A DNA stretch of 64,000 bases, from positions 4,340,001 through 4,404,000 of the forward strand of contig NZ_CP109131.1 in assembly GCF_035917995.1 (NCBI RefSeq), written 5' to 3'. Position numbers and translations under genes: made by a program. The notes below the pieces were generated by a model, which saw only the letters and a list, made by a program, of their open reading frames with translations, was not told where the DNA came from and searched no databases. Positions 33,967-44,306 of this stretch are shown here, in pieces. Every line of letters starts with the position of its first letter. Position 1 is the first letter of the stretch. The stretch comes from Streptosporangium sp. NBC_01755 (GTDB lineage: Bacteria > Actinomycetota > Actinomycetes > Streptosporangiales > Streptosporangiaceae).

Positions 33967-34704
33967 TCAGACGCGGTGGACCTTGTGCTGGGCGGCCTGG
34001 GCCCGGGGGCGTATGACGAGGCGGTCGATGTTCACATGGGCCGGGCGGGTCACGCACCAGGCGATGGCGTCGGCCACGTCGTCGGCGGTGAGTGGGTCGG
34101 GCACGCCCCGGTAGACCTCGTCGGCGGCGGCTGAGTCGCCGCGGAAGCGGTTCAGCGAGAACTCCTCGGTGTGAACCAGCCCGGGGGCGATCTCGACGAT
34201 CCTGACCGGCAGGCCGACCAGTTCCAGCCTGAGCACCTCGGTCATCGAGGTCTGCGCGTGCTTGGCCGCGTTGTAGCCGCCGCCGCCCTCGTAGGAGACG
34301 AGACCTGCCACCGAGGTCAGCATCAGCAGCACGCCGTCGCCGGACTCGATCAGCCGGGGCAGCAGCGCCTGGGTGACGCGGAGCGTGCCGAGCACGTTGA
34401 CGTCGTACATCCGCTGCCAGTCCGCGACCTTCCCGCTCGCCACGGGCTCCAGGCCGATCGCGCCCCCGGCGTTGTTGATCAGCACGTCACAGCGGTCGAG
34501 TGTGGAGGCCAGTTCGTCCACCGACTCCTGCGACGTCACATCCAGGGTGACCGTGCGAATGCCGGGCACCTCGGCGGCCAGCGCCTCCAGCCGCTCCGTG
34601 CGCCGTGCCGCGGCCACCACGTCGAAGCCCTCCGCGGCCAGACGGCGGGCCGTCGCCGCGCCGATCCCACTGCTGGCCCCTGTCACCACAGCTGTCCTCT
34701 TCAT
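33967..34704 (-). CDS. Short-chain dehydrogenase/reductase
   Basis: A 245-residue classical SDR. The cofactor motif TGASSGIG is at the N-terminus, with NNAGG in the middle. The active-site Tyr and Lys are in GGYNAAKHAQTS. The pattern resembles the YdfG-like NADP-dependent oxidoreductases. The ATG at 34704 has GGAGGG upstream. Confidence 0.87.
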   Translation of the reverse strand: MKRTAVVTGASSGIGAATARRLAAEGFDVVAAARRTERLEALAAEVPGIRTVTLDVTSQESVDELASTLDRCDVLINNAGGAIGLEPVASGKVADWQRMYDVNVLGTLRVTQALLPRLIESGDGVLLMLTSVAGLVSYEGGGGYNAAKHAQTSMTEVLRLELVGLPVRIVEIAPGLVHTEEFSLNRFRGDSAAADEVYRGVPDPLTADDVADAIAWCVTRPAHVNIDRLVIRPRAQAAQHKVHRV

Positions 34705-34808
34705 GACCCTCCATCCTGCCAGGGCCACCTCGCGCGGACCCTTCTGCGGTGATGTGCCGGGAATGTTGCGGATTCTCAGATGGTTGAGCCCACTCGGAGG
34801 TGGTGTCG

Positions 34809-36086
34809 GTGAGGCGACGGCGGGTCAACCGAGTCGCGACGATCAGCATGCACACGTCCCCCCTGGACCAGCCGGGAACCGGGGACGCGGGCGGTATGAA
34901 CGTCTATATCGTCGAGGTGGCCAAACGCCTGGCCGAACTCGGGATTGAAGTGGAGATCTTCACCCGGCAGACATCCCGCGACCTGCCGCCGGTCGCGGAG
35001 ATCGTCCCGGGTGTCTCGGTCCGCCACGTCACCGCCGGGCCGTACGAGGAACTCGACAAGGGCGACCTGCCAGGTCAGCTCTGCGCCTTCCTGTCGGGTG
35101 TGCTGCGCGCCGAGGCCATGTACGAGCCGGGTCGCTACGACGTCATCCACTCCCACTACTGGCTCTCCGGCCAGGTGGGGTGGCTGGCCAAGGAGCGCTG
35201 GGGCCTGCCGCTGGTGCACACCATGCACACCATGGCCAAGGTGAAGAACCTCCTGCTGGCCGAGGACGACAGGCCCGAGCCGACAGCCCGGGTACTGGGC
35301 GAGCAGCAGGTCGTGGACGTCGCCGACCGCCTGGTGGCCAACACCCCCGCCGAGGCCAGTGATCTCGTCGAGCTGTACGGGGCGGCCCCCGCCCGGGTCG
35401 AGGTGGTCAACCCCGGCGTGAACCTCAGGGTCTTCCAGCCCGCCTCCAAAGGCGCGGCCCGGCACAGGCTCGGGCTGCCGCAGGATGCCCACGTGCTGCT
35501 CTTCGTGGGCCGCGTGCAGCCGCTGAAGGCCCCGGACGTGCTGCTGCGCGCCGCGGCCAGGATGCTCCTCGAAGATCCCTCTCTCAGATCGAGACTGGTC
35601 GTCGTCTGCGTCGGCGGCCCCAGCGGCAACGGCCTGGCCAGGCCCTCGTATCTCACCGACATGGCCGTCTCACTGGGGATCTCCGACGTGGTCAGGATCG
35701 TGCCACCGGCGCCCCAGCACGAACTGGCCGACTGGTACCGCGCGGCCGATGTGACGGTCGTCCCCTCGCACAACGAGTCGTTCGGCCTGGTGGCCCTGGA
35801 GTCCCAGGCATGCGGCACCCCCGTCGCCGCCGCGTCCGTGGGCGGGCTGCGCACCGCCGTGCGCGACGGCGTCTCCGGGGTGCTCGTCGAGGGGCACGAC
35901 CCCCACGACTGGGCGCGGGTGCTCGGCCGGTTCGTGTACGCCCCCGCCTGTCGGGAGGCGCTGTCCGCGGCCGCGGTGGCCCACGCGGCGGCCTTCGGCT
36001 GGTCGGCCACCGCGGCCAGGCTGGCGGATGTCTACGCCGGGGCGATGGCGAACCTGCACCGGGTTCCGATCGCGGTCAATTCATGA
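34809..36086 (+). CDS. mshA: D-inositol-3-phosphate glycosyltransferase MshA
   Basis: A 425-residue GT4 enzyme that transfers GlcNAc from UDP-GlcNAc to 1L-myo-inositol-1-phosphate, the first step of mycothiol synthesis. Diagnostic segments are [18 protein letters not shown] near the N-terminus, [26 protein letters not shown], and the nucleotide-binding [18 protein letters not shown]. The start at 34809 (GTG) is well spaced from GGAGGTG (34796-34802); GTGs at 34800 and 34803 overlap that site. Confidence 0.93.
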   Translation: MRRRRVNRVATISMHTSPLDQPGTGDAGGMNVYIVEVAKRLAELGIEVEIFTRQTSRDLPPVAEIVPGVSVRHVTAGPYEELDKGDLPGQLCAFLSGVLRAEAMYEPGRYDVIHSHYWLSGQVGWLAKERWGLPLVHTMHTMAKVKNLLLAEDDRPEPTARVLGEQQVVDVADRLVANTPAEASDLVELYGAAPARVEVVNPGVNLRVFQPASKGAARHRLGLPQDAHVLLFVGRVQPLKAPDVLLRAAARMLLEDPSLRSRLVVVCVGGPSGNGLARPSYLTDMAVSLGISDVVRIVPPAPQHELADWYRAADVTVVPSHNESFGLVALESQACGTPVAAASVGGLRTAVRDGVSGVLVEGHDPHDWARVLGRFVYAPACREALSAAAVAHAAAFGWSATAARLADVYAGAMANLHRVPIAVNS

Positions 36087-36096
36087 GACCCGCTCG

Positions 36097-36102
36097 TAAG
36101 CT
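36097..36102 (+). promoter_or_regulatory. -10 element TAAGCT, leaderless geometry
   Basis: TAAGCT lies 6 bases before the ATG at 36109. Confidence 0.5.
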
Positions 36103-36108
36103 GGGCCC

Positions 36109-36588
36109 ATGCGCGAAGTGATCGAGGCGGCGCTGAAGAGCGCGGACGTCTCCTACGAGCAGCCCAGGCCGGGGGCCTTCCTGGCGAGGCTCCCCGGCCA
36201 GCACAAGCTCGCCACCATGACCTGGCTGATCGTCGGCGACCAGGCTCTGCACGTGGAGGCGTTCTTCTGCCGTCGGCCGGACGAGAACCACGCCGAGTTC
36301 TACCGCTGGCTGCTCACCAAGAACGGTTCCATGTACGGGGTGCACTTCGCCCTCGACCCGATCGGTGACGTCTACCTCGTGGGCCGGGTCCCGCTGGAGG
36401 CGATCACCGAAGAGGAGATCGACCGCCTCCTCGGGTGCGTGCTCACCTACTCGGACGAGGGGTTCGACCGCGCTCTGGAGCTGGGCTTCGCCTCCTCGAT
36501 CCGGCGCGAGTGGGAGTGGCGCGCCAAGCGCGGGGAGTCGCTCGCCAACCTCCAGGCATTCGCCCGCTTCGCCGATCCAGAGCGCTGA
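36109..36588 (+). CDS. YbjN-domain protein
   Basis: A 159-residue YbjN/type III chaperone-like fold protein. Conserved wording includes the [22 protein letters not shown] strand pair, [16 protein letters not shown], and [10 protein letters not shown]. The gene regularly lies between mshA and gpm in actinobacteria. Its biochemical role is unknown; a chaperone- or sensor-like role is only an analogy. Confidence 0.85.
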   Translation: MREVIEAALKSADVSYEQPRPGAFLARLPGQHKLATMTWLIVGDQALHVEAFFCRRPDENHAEFYRWLLTKNGSMYGVHFALDPIGDVYLVGRVPLEAITEEEIDRLLGCVLTYSDEGFDRALELGFASSIRREWEWRAKRGESLANLQAFARFADPER

Positions 36589-36609
36589 AGGGCACCGCGG
36601 GGCGCCCAC

Positions 36610-36615
36610 TAAGCT
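36610..36615 (+). promoter_or_regulatory. -10 element TAAGCT, leaderless geometry
   Basis: TAAGCT lies 7 bases before the ATG at 36623. Confidence 0.5.
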
Positions 36616-36622
36616 TGTCGGC

Positions 36623-37366
36623 ATGTCGACTTTGGTACTGCTCCGGCACGGTGAAAGTGAATGGAATGCCAAGGGCCTGTTCACCGGATGGGTGGACGCG
36701 GGACTCTCGGCCAAGGGCGAGGAGGAGGCACAACGCGGCGGAAGGCTGCTGCTCGACGCCGGGGTGCGGCCCGACGTGGTGCACACCTCGCTGCTGACCA
36801 GGGCGATCCAGACGGCCAACCTCGCGCTGGGCGCCGCCGACCTGCTCTGGCTGCCGGTCTCCAGGTCCTGGCGACTCAACGAGCGCCACTACGGTGCCCT
36901 GCAGGGCAAGGACAAGGCACAGACCCGGGCCGAGTTCGGAGACGAGCAGTTCACGCTCTGGCGTCGCTCCTACGACGTCCCGCCGCCCGTGATCGCTGCC
37001 GACGACGAGTTCTCCCAGGTCGGCGACCCCCGCTACGCGCTGCTGCCGAGCGAGCTGCTGCCCAGGACCGAGTGCCTCAAGGACGTCGTCGAGCGCATGC
37101 TGCCCTACTGGTACGACCAGATCGTGCCAGACCTCGCGGCCGGTAGGAGCGTGCTGGTCGTCGCGCACGGAAACTCGCTCCGGGCGCTGGTCAAGCACCT
37201 GGACGGGATCGGCGACGACGAGATCGCCGGGCTCAACATCCCCACCGGCATTCCGCTCCGGTACGAGCTGGACGCGGACTTCCGCCCCGTCGTCAAGGGC
37301 GGCCGGTATCTCGACCCCGCCGCCGCCGAGGCCGCCATCGAGGCCGTGGCCAACCAGGGCAAGTAG
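36623..37366 (+). CDS. gpmA: 2,3-bisphosphoglycerate-dependent phosphoglycerate mutase
   Basis: A 247-residue dPGM of glycolysis. It interconverts 3- and 2-phosphoglycerate through a phosphohistidine. [10 protein letters not shown] near the N-terminus carries the nucleophilic His. [27 protein letters not shown] and [14 protein letters not shown] complete the active site. The gene ends 21 bases before a long palindromic terminator. Confidence 0.95.
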   Translation: MSTLVLLRHGESEWNAKGLFTGWVDAGLSAKGEEEAQRGGRLLLDAGVRPDVVHTSLLTRAIQTANLALGAADLLWLPVSRSWRLNERHYGALQGKDKAQTRAEFGDEQFTLWRRSYDVPPPVIAADDEFSQVGDPRYALLPSELLPRTECLKDVVERMLPYWYDQIVPDLAAGRSVLVVAHGNSLRALVKHLDGIGDDEIAGLNIPTGIPLRYELDADFRPVVKGGRYLDPAAAEAAIEAVANQGK

Positions 37367-37387
37367 TCTCGGCCCCATCTACAGGAA

Positions 37388-37429
37388 ACGTCAGGAGGGC
37401 CCGCCGGATCCGGCGGGCCCTCCTGACGT
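37388..37429. terminator. 42-bp perfect palindrome, gpmA terminator
   Basis: The sequence reads identically on both strands for 42 bases, centred on GGATCC, giving a stem of about 20 bp. It ends exactly where the group II intron begins. Confidence 0.85.
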
Positions 37430-39348
37430 GTGCGCCCAGCATGGGCGATCGCTTGGGGGTGTAAGTCCCCTGGAGGAAGAGGTGGTGCTAACTCCGAGCC
37501 GGAGGCAAGGGCGTCGTCGTGAGGCGGGGTCTGGAGGAAGCCCGAGGCGAAACCCTGCACCGAGGGATACGAACCGCGTAGAAGGCGGGTCGATCTGGGT
37601 GAGCCTGCACGCGAAGGCGAAGCCCGTCACCATCGACAGGATCGGCACGTAAACGCGGCGGGCGTAGGGGGAAAGTGGTCGTTCTTACCTGGGGAGATCT
37701 GCTCGGGTGTCGGTTGTGCTGTTGGTGTCGCCGCGCCGACGGGTCTGGTCGTGAGGCCGGGGTCTGACCGGGCAGAAGTCAGCAGAGGCCGTAGTACCGG
37801 TGAGGGGAACGGACAATCAGCCGGGAAGGGCCGAACGTCGAGTGTCACGGTGGAAGGTGAGGTGCTCGTGCCGGTCGCGGTGATCGCAGCCACCCCGCGA
37901 ACGCGGGCCCGTGGTGGGAGGAGACGGTGAGTCCGTCAGTGCCCATGGCGGAGCGTAGTGGCCGGTCGGTGCCCTTGTCGGAGGCGGTGATCCCTGGCCT
38001 GGAGGTGTCGGTGTGGGAGGAGTTCCTCTCGCCGGGCAACCTGGGCAGGGCGTTGAGGCGTGTGGAGGTCAACCGGGGCGCGCCGGGTGTGGACGGGATG
38101 GGCACGGAGCAGTTGCGGCCGTGGATCCGTGAGCACTGGGCGGGCGTGCGGGAGGCTTTGGACGCGGGTGGCTACCGGCCGTTGCCGGTCCGCCGGGTGG
38201 TGATCCCCAAGCCCGGAGGATCAGGGGAGCGGTTGCTGGGAGTGCCCTCTGCGCTGGACAGGTTGATCCAGCAGGCGATCGCGCAGGTCCTGACGCCGAT
38301 CTTCGACCCGCATTTCAGCGGGGCCAGTTTCGGGTTCCGTCCCGGCAAGTCCGCTCATCAGGCGGTGCGGGTCGCGCGGCGGGCGGTCGAGGATGGCCAT
38401 CGGTGGGTCGTGGATGTCGATTTGGACCGGTTCTTCGATCGGGTCGATTTCGACATCCTGATGGCGCGGGTGGCGCGCAAGGTGTCTGACCGCAGGATGT
38501 TGAGGCTCATCCGGGCGTATCTGGAGGCCGGGGTGATGATCGACGGGATCGTTTCGGCGAGCAGGGAGGGGACCCCGCAGGGTTCCCCGCTGTCGCCGAT
38601 CTTGTCGAACATCATGCTGGATGATCTGGACCGGGAGTTGTGGCGGCGCGGTCATCGGTTCGTGCGCTACGCCGACGACCTTCGGGTCTTCGTGCGCAGC
38701 AGGCGAGCTGCCACGAGGGTGCTCGACTCGGTGACAACCGTGGTCGAGCAGCGGTTAAAACTCAAGGTGAACCGGGAGAAGTCCTCGGTCCGGCACGCGC
38801 GTGAGGCGACGTTGCTGGGGTTCGGGTTCTACTTCTCCCGATCAGGCGTCGGCATCCGGGTCGATCCCAAGGCGATGAGCCGGTTCAAGGATCGCATCCG
38901 GGAGTTGACCAGTCGCAGGTGGAGCGTGTCGATGATCTGCAGAATCGACAGGCTCAATGCCTACATCACCGGGTGGATGGCCTACTTCCAGCTCGCCGGG
39001 CTGTCACGGCGGCTGCGTGAGTTGGATAAGTGGCTGCACCGCCGGATGCGGCAGATCCGCTGGAAGGAATGGAAGCGCTGGGCGGCCAGGCGTCGGAACC
39101 TTCGCCATCTTGGCATCCCTGACCGCACCGCGCGGGAATGGGCGGCCAGCAGCAAGGGGTACTGGCGCATCGCCGGGTCAGTGGTCCTTCAACGGGCTCT
39201 GCCCAACGCTCACTGGGATGACCTTGGTCTGCTGGGCCTTCAGAACACCTGGCGCAGGCTCAGAACCACGGCTTGACGAACCGCCGGATGCGGGCCCGCA
39301 TGTCCGGTGGTGTGAGAGGGGGACGGGCGACCCGTCCCCCTACTCGAT
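37430..39348 (+). mobile_element. Group II intron (class C-like) inserted after a terminator
   Basis: The 5' end GTGCGCCCAGC fits the GUGYG intron start. The 500 bases before the ORF are the structured ribozyme domains. A domain V-like hairpin lies at about 39279-39314 (CCGCCGGA paired with TCCGGTGG across an inner TGCGG/CCGCA stem). A domain VI-like GGGGGACGGG stem then ends in TACTCGAT at 39348. Insertion directly after an intrinsic terminator palindrome is the known habit of class C introns. The reading frame is intact, so it may still be mobile. The 5' boundary could be 37428, where GTGTG also fits. Confidence 0.85.
37927..39276 (+). CDS. ltrA: Group II intron reverse transcriptase/maturase
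   Basis: A 449-residue intron-encoded protein that splices and mobilises its host intron. The RT domain includes NRGAPGVDGM, PKPGGSGERLLGVPS, the catalytic FVRYADDLRVFV (YADD at 248-251), and LKVNREKSSV. A maturase (group II intron X) domain follows with NAYITGWMAYFQLA. No HNH endonuclease is present at the C-terminus, as is usual for class C. The GTG start has GGGAGGAG upstream. Confidence 0.93.
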   Translation: MSPSVPMAERSGRSVPLSEAVIPGLEVSVWEEFLSPGNLGRALRRVEVNRGAPGVDGMGTEQLRPWIREHWAGVREALDAGGYRPLPVRRVVIPKPGGSGERLLGVPSALDRLIQQAIAQVLTPIFDPHFSGASFGFRPGKSAHQAVRVARRAVEDGHRWVVDVDLDRFFDRVDFDILMARVARKVSDRRMLRLIRAYLEAGVMIDGIVSASREGTPQGSPLSPILSNIMLDDLDRELWRRGHRFVRYADDLRVFVRSRRAATRVLDSVTTVVEQRLKLKVNREKSSVRHAREATLLGFGFYFSRSGVGIRVDPKAMSRFKDRIRELTSRRWSVSMICRIDRLNAYITGWMAYFQLAGLSRRLRELDKWLHRRMRQIRWKEWKRWAARRRNLRHLGIPDRTAREWAASSKGYWRIAGSVVLQRALPNAHWDDLGLLGLQNTWRRLRTTA

Positions 39349-39372
39349 TTCAGGGGACTGACCCCTGGTGTT

Positions 39373-39404
39373 TCGGAGGACTGAGAAGTCGGAGGACTGA
39401 GAAG
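39373..39404. repeat. 16-bp tandem duplication downstream of phoU
   Basis: Two perfect copies of TCGGAGGACTGAGAAG, between the intron and the phoU stop. Confidence 0.88.
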
Positions 39405-39430
39405 ATCGGTAGGAGATCTCGGCAGGGGAG

Positions 39431-40090
39431 TCAGGGAGCGCCGGTGTCCTGCGGCCGGGAGCCCGTCACCAGATAGACCACGTCGTGCGCGACGCGGACC
39501 GCGTGGTCGGCATAGCGCTCGTAGTAGCGGCCGATCAGTGTCACGTCGATGGCCGGCTCGACACCGTACTTCCAGTCGGGGGCCATCAGGACCTTGAACA
39601 GCCTGCGGTGCAGCTTGTCCATCGCGTCGTCGTCGGCCTCCAGCTCCAGGGCGGACTCCACGTCGCGCGAGGCGATGCAGCTGCCGGTCTTGGTGATGAG
39701 GCGTTCGGCGATCTGGCCCATCTCCAGGATGGTGGCACGGATCTCCGGCGGGATCGCGGAGTCGGGGTGACGCAGCCTGGCGACCTTGGCCACATGCTCG
39801 GCGAGGTCACCCATCCGCTCCAGGTCGGTGCCCATCCGCAGCGCCGCGATGATCATTCTGAGATCCACGGCCACGGGCTGCTGCCTGGCCATCAGGTCGA
39901 AGATCGTGGCCTCGATCTCCGCGAAGATCCGGTCGACCTCCTCGTCCTGGGAGATGACGCTCTCGGCGAGGTGGAGATCGGAGTCCAGGAGGGCTGTGGT
40001 GGCCCGCGATATCGCCGACCTCACGAGCCGGGTCATCTCGACCAGCCGTTCGGTGAGGGCGTCGAGGTCTTCGTGATAGGCGTCTCGCAT
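39431..40090 (-). CDS. phoU: Phosphate signalling protein PhoU
   Basis: A 219-residue protein of two repeated three-helix PhoU domains, each with an ERMGDLAEHVAKV- or YYERYADHAVRV-type metal-binding motif. It couples phosphate transport to the SenX3/RegX3 (PhoR/PhoP) system that is encoded divergently. The ATG at 40090 follows TACGGT (40103-40098) by 7 bases, so the mRNA is probably leaderless. A PHO-box-like repeat covers the upstream promoter. Confidence 0.92.
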   Translation of the reverse strand: MRDAYHEDLDALTERLVEMTRLVRSAISRATTALLDSDLHLAESVISQDEEVDRIFAEIEATIFDLMARQQPVAVDLRMIIAALRMGTDLERMGDLAEHVAKVARLRHPDSAIPPEIRATILEMGQIAERLITKTGSCIASRDVESALELEADDDAMDKLHRRLFKVLMAPDWKYGVEPAIDVTLIGRYYERYADHAVRVAHDVVYLVTGSRPQDTGAP

Positions 40091-40097
40091 GAGACTC

Positions 40098-40103
40098 ACC
40101 GTA
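40098..40103 (-). promoter_or_regulatory. -10 element TACGGT, leaderless geometry
   Basis: On the minus strand, 7 bases before the phoU ATG. Confidence 0.45.
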
Positions 40104-40109
40104 TGAGGG

Positions 40110-40149
40110 GATCGGTGAACGAACTTCGACCGCAAAGTGAACTTTGCGG
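40110..40149. promoter_or_regulatory. PHO-box-like direct repeats and inverted repeat
   Basis: Read toward phoU, three 11-base units lie end to end (40142-40110): GTTCACTTTGC, then GGTCGAAGTTC, then GTTCACCGATC. This matches the 11-base direct-repeat layout of actinomycete PHO boxes. CCGCAAAGT-GA-ACTTTGCGG (40130-40149) is a perfect inverted repeat overlapping it. Confidence 0.6.
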
Positions 40150-40201
40150 GAAAGGCCGCTGTCACGTCCCCCCTGTCGTCCCTAACAGGGAAACCCCGAC
40201 C

Positions 40202-40207
40202 TACCAT
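40202..40207 (+). promoter_or_regulatory. -10 element TACCAT for the senX3-regX3 operon
   Basis: TACCAT is followed by a leader of about 25 bases and GGGAGGA before the GTG at 40237. Confidence 0.45.
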
Positions 40208-40236
40208 CGAAAATGTGAAGTCTACGGGAGGACCAC

Positions 40237-41426
40237 GTGAGTGAGCTGATGGCGAGCCTGGCCGCGCTGGCCGGTTTCGTCGTGGGAGCGCTGGCCGTGA
40301 TGGTCGTCCGCCAAAGCCAGGGGCAGCACGGCCAGGCGGCACCGATGAACGGCGTCGAGCCCGGCGCCCTTCCGCACGGCGTCGCCTCGGTACTGGCCGT
40401 GCTGCCGTCCTCGGCGGTCGTGCTCGACGCCGAGGACCGCGTGCTGCGCGCCAGTTCGGCGGCGCGCGCGTTCGGCCTGGTCAAGGGAGAGCACCTGATG
40501 GCGGCCGAGTTGCTCGCGCTGGCCAGGAAGGTACGCAGGGACGGCGAGATCCGCGAGAGCGAGATCGAGGTGGCCGGTCACAAGTTCGGCCAGGAGTCGA
40601 CCAACTTCGCGGTGCGGGTCGCCCCGCTCGGTTCCTACGGCCAGGTGCTCGTCCTCGCCGAGGACCAGACCGAGTACCGCCGCGTCGAGGCGGTCCGCCG
40701 CGACTTCGTGGCCAACGTGAGCCACGAGCTCAAGACGCCGGTGGGCGCGATGTCGTTGCTGGCCGAGACCATCCAGGACGCCGCCGACGATCCCGAGGCG
40801 GTCACCCGCTTCGCCGGGCGTATGCAGCATGAGGCGGCCCGGCTCACCTACCTCGTCCAGGACCTGATCACCCTCTCCCGCATCCAGGGAGCCGAGCCCA
40901 TCCCCACCCCGTGCCCGGTCCTGATCGACGAGGCGGTGCACGAGGCCATCGACCGCTGCAACACCACCGCGGCGGCCAAGGACATCACCCTCGTCGCCGG
41001 CGGCGTCGAGGGCCTGCGGATCTGGGGCGACGACGAACTTCTCGTCACCGCCCTGCGCAACCTCATCGACAACGCGGTCGCCTACAGCCCCGAGCACACC
41101 CGGGTCGTGGTCAGTGCCCGAGGGGCGGGCCCCAACACCGAATACGTCGAGATCAGCGTGAGCGACCAGGGCATCGGCATCCCCGAGAGCGCCCAGGAAC
41201 GGATCTTCGAGCGGTTCTTCCGTGTCGACGCGGCACGCTCGCGCGCGACCGGTGGTACGGGACTCGGCCTGGCCATCGTCAAGCACGTGGCCGCCGTCCA
41301 CAACGGGGCGGTCACGGTGTGGAGCAAGGAAGGCTCAGGCTCCACCTTCACCCTCCGCCTGCCCGCCTTCGGCGGCACGGCGGTGGCAGTACCAGCTACC
41401 ACCACAATTCCCCTGGAGGCCGCGCA

Positions 41427-41430
<4 letters not shown>
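40237..41430 (+). CDS. senX3: Phosphate-sensing histidine kinase SenX3/PhoR
   Basis: A 397-residue sensor kinase. There is one N-terminal membrane helix (LAALAGFVVGALAVMVV), then a PAS-like region (LPSSAVVLDAEDRVLRAS). The HisKA box is NVSHELKTPVGAM (His about 163). The HATPase box has NLIDNAV, DQGIGIP and GGTGLGLAIVKHVA. It phosphorylates RegX3/PhoP in phosphate starvation. It overlaps the regulator gene by four bases (GTGA). Confidence 0.93.
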
Positions 41431-42116
<686 letters not shown>

Positions 42117-42129
42117 GCCTCCACGCTCG

Positions 42130-42195
42130 CCTCCGGACGGTCCGAGGGGTCGTACGGCGTGCCCGCGCCGTACGACCCCTCGGCGTGTCCGGAGG
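42130..42195. terminator. Long terminator hairpin after regX3
   Basis: An 18-bp inner stem (42142-42159/42166-42183) has a 6-base loop. A 9-bp outer stem (42130-42138/42187-42195) extends it across a 3-base internal loop. Confidence 0.8.
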
Positions 42196-42320
42196 CGGCC
42201 ACCGGGGCCGGTCCGTGTCCGGTGACCGGCTCCCGGGAATCCGGTTTCCCCGGCTCACCGCGGCCGTTCGTCGCGGTCGCCCGCCGCCGTCCCGCCACGG
42301 TGAGATCAGCGGGGAGCGGG

Positions 42321-42899
42321 TCAGTGGCCGTGCCCCTCCTCGGCGGAGGCGGAGGGGGTGGGGGTCGGCGTGGGAGCCGCGGAGGCGCCGGGAACCTGCG
42401 GGTAGGCGGTGAACTCGCGGCTGCGGGTGATGACCGGGATCGTGAGCTGCACGACTCCCGCGTTGGCGAACTGTAGCTGCACCGGGATGGCCTCGCCGCC
42501 CCTGAGCGGCTTCTTCAGCCCCTCGATCAGGATCGTGGGAGTCGGCTTGCCGACGCTCACCAGCTGGTTCTGGGGGAGCGGTACGGGCGCGCTCACCTTC
42601 GCCGTGCCGAGGGCCGGGTCGACGCCGAGACCGACGAGCTCGTCGGGGCCGTTGGTGTTGACCAGGGACAGGTAGAGCGGCGTGGCCGCACCCGCCGGTA
42701 GCGTCCCGCCGGAGTCGGGGCCAAGGAAGAAGGCCTGGGAGATGTCGATGCCCTCCTTTGTCTTGACCGACAGGGCCTCGGTCGGCGAGTAGGGCATGTT
42801 GGTGATCGCGTCGGATCCGGCGCCACAGCCGGTCAGAGTCAGGGCGGCTGCGAGGAACGCGGCGGCGGCGATCGCCCGGTGACGGCTGTTGCGGGTCAC
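42321..42899 (-). CDS. Lipoprotein resembling copper chaperone PCu(A)C
   Basis: A 192-residue lipoprotein: signal peptide with lipobox LTGCG, then a beta-sandwich-like domain (ATPLYLSLVNTNGPDELVG, PTPTILIEGLKKPLRGGEAIPVQLQF), a Pro/Thr linker and a short EEGHGH tail. It resembles PCu(A)C-like proteins, though the full Met/His copper site is not evident. The GTG at 42899 has AAGGAG about 10 bases upstream; a GTG at 42920 is also in frame. It sits next to the phosphate system without clear linkage. Confidence 0.65.
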   Translation of the reverse strand: MTRNSRHRAIAAAAFLAAALTLTGCGAGSDAITNMPYSPTEALSVKTKEGIDISQAFFLGPDSGGTLPAGAATPLYLSLVNTNGPDELVGLGVDPALGTAKVSAPVPLPQNQLVSVGKPTPTILIEGLKKPLRGGEAIPVQLQFANAGVVQLTIPVITRSREFTAYPQVPGASAAPTPTPTPSASAEEGHGH

Positions 42900-43125
42900 G
42901 GTGCGAGTTCTCCTTGTCACGCATGAGGTAGGGCAGGGCCAACCCTATCGGCGACGTTTACCGGGTTTCCCCGCGCCCCGCCTGATCATCCGGAGGTGGG
43001 GAACGCAGGTCATAAGTGCTTTTTGCCCCCTTGATTCACACACTTGAGCACTTGTCAAGTCATAAGACGCGGCTTTGACCTGCAGTTATGGTGATTTCAC
43101 TGTTCCGGGAGGCTGTGGATACGTG

Positions 43126-43139
43126 GTACTCTTGAGTAC
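43126..43139. promoter_or_regulatory. Inverted repeat GTACTC-TT-GAGTAC upstream of carD
   Basis: A perfect 6-bp inverted repeat 21 bases before the carD ATG. It overlaps the presumed promoter and could bind a regulator. GTCATAAG also occurs twice in the same AT-richer upstream region. Confidence 0.4.
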
Positions 43140-43160
43140 AGCGGAAGGGGTACTTGTCAC

Positions 43161-43643
43161 ATGACTTTCCAGGTCGGCGACACTGTCGTCTACCCCCACC
43201 ATGGGGCTGCTCGGATCGAGGCGATCACGACCCGAACCATCAAAGGTGAGGAAAGGACCTACCTGGTTCTCAAGGTCGACAAGGGCGACCTTACCGTCCA
43301 GGTGCCGGCTGACAACGCCGAACTCGTGGGTGTTCGCGACGTAGTCGGACAAGAGGGCCTTGAGCGCGTTTTCGACGTGCTTCGAATGCCTCACACCGAA
43401 GAGCCCACGAACTGGTCCCGCCGCTACAAGGCGAACCTTGAGAAGTTGGCGTCCGGTGATGTCAACAAGGTCGCGGAGGTTGTTCGCGACCTGTGGCGAC
43501 GAGACAGGGAGCGCGGACTTTCCGCGGGAGAGAAGCGAATGCTGGCCAAGGCCAGGCAGATCCTCGTCAGCGAGCTCGCACTCGCGGAAAAGACCAATGA
43601 GGATAAGGCCGAGGCCCTGCTGGACGAGGTTCTCAACTCCTGA
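43161..43643 (+). CDS. carD: RNA polymerase-binding transcription factor CarD
   Basis: A 160-residue CarD. It binds the RNA polymerase beta subunit and stabilises open complexes at rRNA and many other promoters. The N-terminal Tudor-like RID ([20 protein letters not shown]) and the C-terminal helical DNA-binding domain with the conserved Trp ([13 protein letters not shown]) are both present at full length. AAGGGG lies about 11 bases upstream. ispF follows almost directly. Confidence 0.95.
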   Translation: MTFQVGDTVVYPHHGAARIEAITTRTIKGEERTYLVLKVDKGDLTVQVPADNAELVGVRDVVGQEGLERVFDVLRMPHTEEPTNWSRRYKANLEKLASGDVNKVAEVVRDLWRRDRERGLSAGEKRMLAKARQILVSELALAEKTNEDKAEALLDEVLNS

Positions 43644-43660
43644 GCAAGACATTTCCACGG

Positions 43661-44119
43661 GTGGGCGTCGGGGTCGACGTTCACCCGTTCGCTTCTGGCC
43701 GCGATCTTCATCTCGCCGGCCTGCACTGGCCCGGCGAGACCGGCCTGGCCGGGCACTCCGACGGTGATGCCGCGGCCCATGCGGCCTGTGACGCGCTGCT
43801 GTCCGCGGCCGGTCTCGGTGACCTCGGGGGCCTGTTCGGCACGTCCGATCCTCGCTGGGCAGGTGCCTCGGGTGCCGCCCTGCTGGAGGAGACCGCACGC
43901 AAGGTGAGGGCCGCGGGCTTCGAGATCGGCAACGTGGCCGTCCAGGTGATCGGCAACCGGCCCAAGATGGCCCCCCGCCGCATCGAGGCCGAGAAGGCTC
44001 TCAGCGCGGCCGTGGGCGCCCCGGTGAGCGTCAGCGCCACCACGACCGACGGGCTGGGCCTCACCGGCCGAGGCGAGGGCGTCGCGGCCATTGCGACCGC
44101 GATCGTGGTGAACCTGTAG
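43661..44119 (+). CDS. ispF: 2-C-methyl-D-erythritol 2,4-cyclodiphosphate synthase
   Basis: A 152-residue MEP-pathway enzyme forming the cyclodiphosphate intermediate of isoprenoid synthesis. The zinc-site motif VDVHPF is at the N-terminus, [16 protein letters not shown] and the substrate loop in [16 protein letters not shown] follow. The start is uncertain: GTG at 43661 gives [10 protein letters not shown], but an in-frame CTG at 43640 would overlap the carD stop and add seven conserved-looking residues (LSKTFPR). Either way it is coupled to carD. IspD is not adjacent. Confidence 0.92.
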   Translation: MGVGVDVHPFASGRDLHLAGLHWPGETGLAGHSDGDAAAHAACDALLSAAGLGDLGGLFGTSDPRWAGASGAALLEETARKVRAAGFEIGNVAVQVIGNRPKMAPRRIEAEKALSAAVGAPVSVSATTTDGLGLTGRGEGVAAIATAIVVNL

Positions 44120-44200
44120 CGGTTGTCAGACGTCTTCTCATGCGGAACGTGGAAACGTTCCGGCGGGCGGCGCGGAATGCCCGTCAATCCATATCGAGGT

Positions 44201-44240
44201 GGTGGCCCGTTTCCTGGCGCGGTACGGGCCACCCCTTTTT
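44201..44240 (+). terminator. Intrinsic terminator with T-tract
   Basis: A 10-bp stem GGTGGCCCGT / ACGGGCCACC is followed by CCTTTTT, a rare canonical terminator in this genome. It ends the carD-ispF operon. Confidence 0.8.
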
Positions 44241-44306
44241 GGGATGATCTATGAGTGCGCTGGGTAACTCCCTGATGACTGTGTCTCGTGACAGGGGGAG
44301 CCGGAC

